From: Richelia sp. SL_2_1 | Lineage (GTDB): Bacteria > Cyanobacteriota > Cyanobacteriia > Cyanobacteriales > Nostocaceae | DNA length: 46,331 nt | Assembly (NCBI GenBank): GCA_012033205.1 | Contig: JAAUSO010000037.1 | Coordinates: forward strand, 1-46,331 | Reading direction: 5' to 3' | In this document: piece by piece, positions 43,192-46,331 of the stretch | How positions within the stretch are numbered: position 1 is the first letter of the stretch | Layout of the letters: every line of letters begins with the position of its first letter | Made by a program: the position numbers and the translations under genes | The notes under the pieces: model-generated | What the model saw: the letters and a program-made list of their open reading frames with translations, nothing else | Told to the model about the DNA's origin: nothing | The model's database searches: none

Positions 43192-44358
43192 CTAAACCAT
43201 CAAAGTTTGTTTCCGCAAACTTTCAACTGTGGAAATAAAATGTTCTGCAACTCGGTTGATTTCCTCAAATGTATTGAATCTTCCTATCCCAAATCGCACC
43301 GAAGCATGAGCTAGTTTTTCGGAATGACCTAATGCTGTTAAAACGTGGGAAGGTGCGGTACTTATTGACGAACAAGCTGAACCAGAAGAAACTGCCATTA
43401 CTTGCTGTAATCCTAATAGTAATGCTGAACCGTCTATTCCCTCAAAACTAACATTCAGGTTCCCTGCTAATCTTCGGGTAGGATGTCCGTTGAGATGAAT
43501 TCCTTCTAATTGGGAAAGCTGTTCCCATAAGCTTTGTCTGAGTTGAGTAAGATGTGCGTTTTCTGTAGCTTGGGTTTCTAGTGCGATTTCTATCGCTTTA
43601 CCGAATCCAACTATTTGTGGTGTATACAATGTACCCGAACGTATACCCCGTTCTTGTCCTCCACCGTGTTGCTGGGAAGCTATGCTAACTCTGGGATTTC
43701 GACGACGTACATATAAAGCGCCAATGCCTTTCGGACCGTAGACTTTATGTGCTGTTAATGACATTAAATCAATATTCATTTCTTGCACATCCAAAGGAAT
43801 TTTCCCAATTGCTTGAGCGCTATCTGAATGAAAAATAATATCATGTTCGCGACACATTGCACCAATTTCTGTTAGCGGTTGTAAAACGCCAATTTCATTA
43901 TTAGCTGCCATGATTGAGACTAAAATAGTATCATCTCGAAAGGCTTTTTTTAAATCTTTGAGATTAATAATTCCATCTTTTTGTACAGGAAGAAAGGTAA
44001 TTTCAAAGCCAAGAGTTTTTAAATAATTACAAGGATCAATAACTGCATTATGTTCCGTTTGTACAGTAATAATATGTTGACCTTTGGAAAAATAAGCTTC
44101 TGCAACACCTTTAATAACTAAATTATTTGCTTCCGTTGCACCACTTGTAAAAATGATTTCTTCGGGAGTTGCATTAATAGTTTGTGCAATAATTTGCCGC
44201 GCTTTTCTAACAGCAGCTTCCGCTTCCCAACCGTAAATATGACCGATACTTGAAGGATTACCAAAATGTTCGGTGAAGTAAGGTAGCATTGCAGTTACTA
44301 CTCTTTGGTCTACGGGTGTTGTAGAGTGACAATCAAGGTAGATGGGACGTTCAGACAT
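43192..44358 (-). CDS. iscS: Cysteine desulfurase (IscS/NifS family)
   Basis: PLP enzyme that takes sulfur from cysteine for Fe-S cluster and cofactor assembly. From ATG 44358 (MSERPIYLDCHSTTPVD) the product has 388 residues, the usual length. An upstream frame start at 44421 was rejected because the extra 21 residues precede the conserved YLDCHSTTPVD. Motifs are TSGATEANNLVIKG, the PLP Lys in DLMSLTAHKVYGPKGIG, and the catalytic Cys in SSGSACSSISTAPSHVL. The terminal RFGIGRFNTFEEI is also conserved. It stands alone, without iscR, iscU or nif neighbours. It is distinct from the class V aminotransferase at 38438. Confidence 0.94.
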   Translation of the reverse strand: MSERPIYLDCHSTTPVDQRVVTAMLPYFTEHFGNPSSIGHIYGWEAEAAVRKARQIIAQTINATPEEIIFTSGATEANNLVIKGVAEAYFSKGQHIITVQTEHNAVIDPCNYLKTLGFEITFLPVQKDGIINLKDLKKAFRDDTILVSIMAANNEIGVLQPLTEIGAMCREHDIIFHSDSAQAIGKIPLDVQEMNIDLMSLTAHKVYGPKGIGALYVRRRNPRVSIASQQHGGGQERGIRSGTLYTPQIVGFGKAIEIALETQATENAHLTQLRQSLWEQLSQLEGIHLNGHPTRRLAGNLNVSFEGIDGSALLLGLQQVMAVSSGSACSSISTAPSHVLTALGHSEKLAHASVRFGIGRFNTFEEINRVAEHFISTVESLRKQTLMV

Positions 44359-44668
44359 GATTAATATGTGGTAAGGGGATGGGGGGATATAGATAGCGGT
44401 TTTCACTTGGGTGCAATACAAATTTTACCTCAAGCATAAGGAAATTGTGAAGAGGATAGGAATAAGGAGGCAATTCTTAGACTTGAAACTGTACCCAAAC
44501 CATAGTTTTTTTTTACACTTTAATCTAAAATAAAAAAGTCTATGCTAAAGAATGATGCCATTATTTATCAATGCTTTTAAGATATATCAAGTTATTATTA
44601 CCTGTAAATATTGTTACACAATAAGTTGTATTGTTCCCTACTTTTTTATTTAAATAGCATCAGTAAAT

Positions 44669-46261
44669 ATGAAAAATCAGCCGAAATTACGTAGTTATAA
44701 ATATCTGAAAGCAGTAAAAGCAGCAATAATAATCTTGATGCTTGTATTTAGCTTACAGCTTACACAAGCCTTAGCACAGTCTGATCAACTTGCTCCTGTA
44801 GACATCGATGGTAGACAAGTTTTTCAAGTTAGTAGTACTAAAGAAAACTCAGCTAAACAAAGGGCTGAAATTATTAACAAAATCCTTCAAGATGCAGTTA
44901 ACTCTGAAAATCTACCCGAAATAAGGGTGAAGGAAGGCAATAACATAGCAGAAGTAAAAATTGGTGAAAATGCTCAATTTACCGTTATTGAAAAAGATGT
45001 AGTTTCTGGGAAAAGTCCTAATGAACAAGCTTATATTTGGGTAGAATTAATTAAAAGAAAAATTAATCAAGCTAGAGAAGAAAGAAGTGCAGAGTTTATT
45101 CGTAATACATTAATATTAAGTTTGATACTTGTTGTACTAACAATTGCACTTCATTGGTTTTTAGGTAAAGTATGGGATATATTACAGCATCATATTTCCC
45201 CATTAGTAACTTCGGAAAATGCTCCCGATCAAAATCAACAGCAAAAGAGTTTAAATATACTGTTGAAAGCAACTTTAATCTTAACGAGAACAGCACTTTG
45301 GATAAGTGTAACTCTTTATATTACTAATCTATTTCCCTTAACGCGGCAATGGAGTTTTGATATTGCTAGTAGTATACGATTGAGCCTGACTTCACAAATT
45401 TTTAAAGACTTTGCAATCACCGATATTTTAGTTTTAATCGGCTTATTTCTGGGATTAATTATACTTTCGGGTGCAGTAACGAACATATTACGATCGCGAA
45501 TTTTGCAAGTACTGCGAATTAGTCGGGGAGCGCAGGAAGTAATCGCGATTATTTTTAAATATACGTTAATTGGGATCGGTTCGGTTGTTCTTCTACAAAT
45601 TTTCGGAATTGATTTAAGTTCTTTAGCAATTTTAGCGAGTGCTTTGGGTGTTGGTATTGGTTTTGGTTTCCAAGATATCGCGAAAAACTTTGGTAGCGGA
45701 CTGGTATTATTATTTGAAAGACCAATTCAAGTAGGTGATTTTATTGAAGTAGGAAAATATATGGGAACTGTGGAGCATATTGGCGCTCGTAGTGTAGTGA
45801 TTCGGACTTTAGATAGAGTTTCAATAATAGTACCAAACTCCCGTTTTTTGGAAAACGAAGTAATTAATTGGAGTCACCGTAATCCGATTTCTCGGATTCA
45901 TATACCAGTAGGAGTTTCTTATAATTCTGATGTAAATCTTGTCAAAGAAGTACTTTTAGAAACAGCAAAAAAACATTCAGAAGTACTTTCAATTCCTCAA
46001 TCTCAAGTATTTTTTACTGGCTTGGGTGATAGTTCTTTAGACTTTGAACTATTAGTATGGATAGACGCACCCAGCCATCAAATATCGATTAGAAGTGATT
46101 TGTATTTCCTAATTGAAGCAACTCTGAAAAAACATCATATTGAAATTCCATTCCCTCAAAGAGATTTACATCTACGTAGTGGTGATTTACCTCTCAAACT
46201 TTCACCCGAATTAGAGCAAACTTTACTACGAAATTCACAACAACAAAATGGGAAAGGTTAA
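44669..46261 (+). CDS. MscS-family mechanosensitive ion channel
   Basis: The 530-residue protein has a signal peptide (about residues 1-37, ending LTQALAQ), a periplasmic segment to about 145, and five or more transmembrane helices. The pore-lining helix is ILASALGVGIGFGFQDIAKN (about 323-342). It is followed by the MscS beta-domain (FGSGLVLLFERPIQVGDFIEV, then VPNSRFLENEVINWSHRN) and the alpha/beta C-terminal domain. MscS channels open under membrane tension and release solutes on osmotic downshock. It is longer than E. coli MscS (286) because of the N-terminal extension, as in several cyanobacterial homologues. The stop codon overlaps the heptamer array that follows. Some such proteins are thought to respond to ligands instead; this cannot be told. 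Confidence 0.92.
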   Translation: MKNQPKLRSYKYLKAVKAAIIILMLVFSLQLTQALAQSDQLAPVDIDGRQVFQVSSTKENSAKQRAEIINKILQDAVNSENLPEIRVKEGNNIAEVKIGENAQFTVIEKDVVSGKSPNEQAYIWVELIKRKINQAREERSAEFIRNTLILSLILVVLTIALHWFLGKVWDILQHHISPLVTSENAPDQNQQQKSLNILLKATLILTRTALWISVTLYITNLFPLTRQWSFDIASSIRLSLTSQIFKDFAITDILVLIGLFLGLIILSGAVTNILRSRILQVLRISRGAQEVIAIIFKYTLIGIGSVVLLQIFGIDLSSLAILASALGVGIGFGFQDIAKNFGSGLVLLFERPIQVGDFIEVGKYMGTVEHIGARSVVIRTLDRVSIIVPNSRFLENEVINWSHRNPISRIHIPVGVSYNSDVNLVKEVLLETAKKHSEVLSIPQSQVFFTGLGDSSLDFELLVWIDAPSHQISIRSDLYFLIEATLKKHHIEIPFPQRDLHLRSGDLPLKLSPELEQTLLRNSQQQNGKG

Positions 46262-46331
46262 GAGTTAGGAGTTAGGAGTTAGGAGTTAGGAGTTAGGAGT
46301 TAGGAGTTAGGAGTTAGGACGTTAGGAGTTA
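46262..46331. repeat. Heptanucleotide array (AGGAGTT) running off the window
   Basis: Nine or more AGTTAGG units with one variant (GGACGTTAGG near 46317). The array continues beyond the edge. Confidence 0.9.

Overview
The window is from a low-GC, repeat-rich filamentous cyanobacterium, most likely a Nostocales member of the Rivularia/Calothrix/Nostoc kind. This is inferred from the gene content (phylloquinone genes, a high-light-inducible protein, DevBCA exporters, cyanobacterial SigA), from many HIP1 octamers (GCGATCGC, for example at 1329), and from short heptanucleotide tandem repeats between genes. No rRNA, tRNA, CRISPR array, transposase or phage gene was seen.

Layout. 1-1439: AT-rich leader without a convincing gene. 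1440-5749: sigA, a small Hlip gene (59 aa) and a GyrA/ParC-type topoisomerase subunit broken by a one-base frameshift. 5990-7605: CheY-like regulator and TPR protein. 7899-11775: MacAB-like tripartite ABC exporter (adaptor, permease, ATPase). 12043-17994: phylloquinone/menaquinone cluster, with menF divergent from menA-menC-menE and convergent menI. 18148-20724: a HopA1-family protein with an aminoglycoside-phosphotransferase-like kinase, the enzyme pair used as Ser/Thr dehydratase in class V lanthipeptide and thioamitide pathways. 21498-25865: DUF815 AAA ATPase, a membrane-anchored coiled-coil protein with a probable TerB-C end, and a BrxD-like (DUF2791) ATPase. 26137-27819: SulP/BicA-like anion transporter, followed by a MITE-like element. 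28122-32505: devBCA exporter (devC frameshifted) divergent from a TetR regulator. 32666-35956: a frameshifted SDR gene, then the GAPDH-ArsJ arsenate detoxification pair behind two ArsR-type operator sites. 36069-39889: TauE/SafE exporter, sulfite oxidase and a class V aminotransferase. 41009-46261: MetOD1-like protein, PAS histidine kinase, IscS-type cysteine desulfurase and MscS channel.

Three things stand out. First, the HopA1/kinase pair at 18-21 kb is a candidate peptide-modifying system with no visible precursor, and it sits next to a partial TerB-C/BrxD-like set. Second, repeats are intimately mixed with genes: arrays provide stop codons (7899-9362 adaptor, menA, HopA1, sulfite oxidase), probably the menC start, and about 70 in-frame codons inside menE. 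Two dispersed repeat families recur, one with four copies. Third, four genes (gyrA/parC, menI, devC, SDR) each lack exactly one base in a homopolymer, which looks more like base-calling error than real decay.

All family assignments come from reading motifs in the translations; no database search was run.
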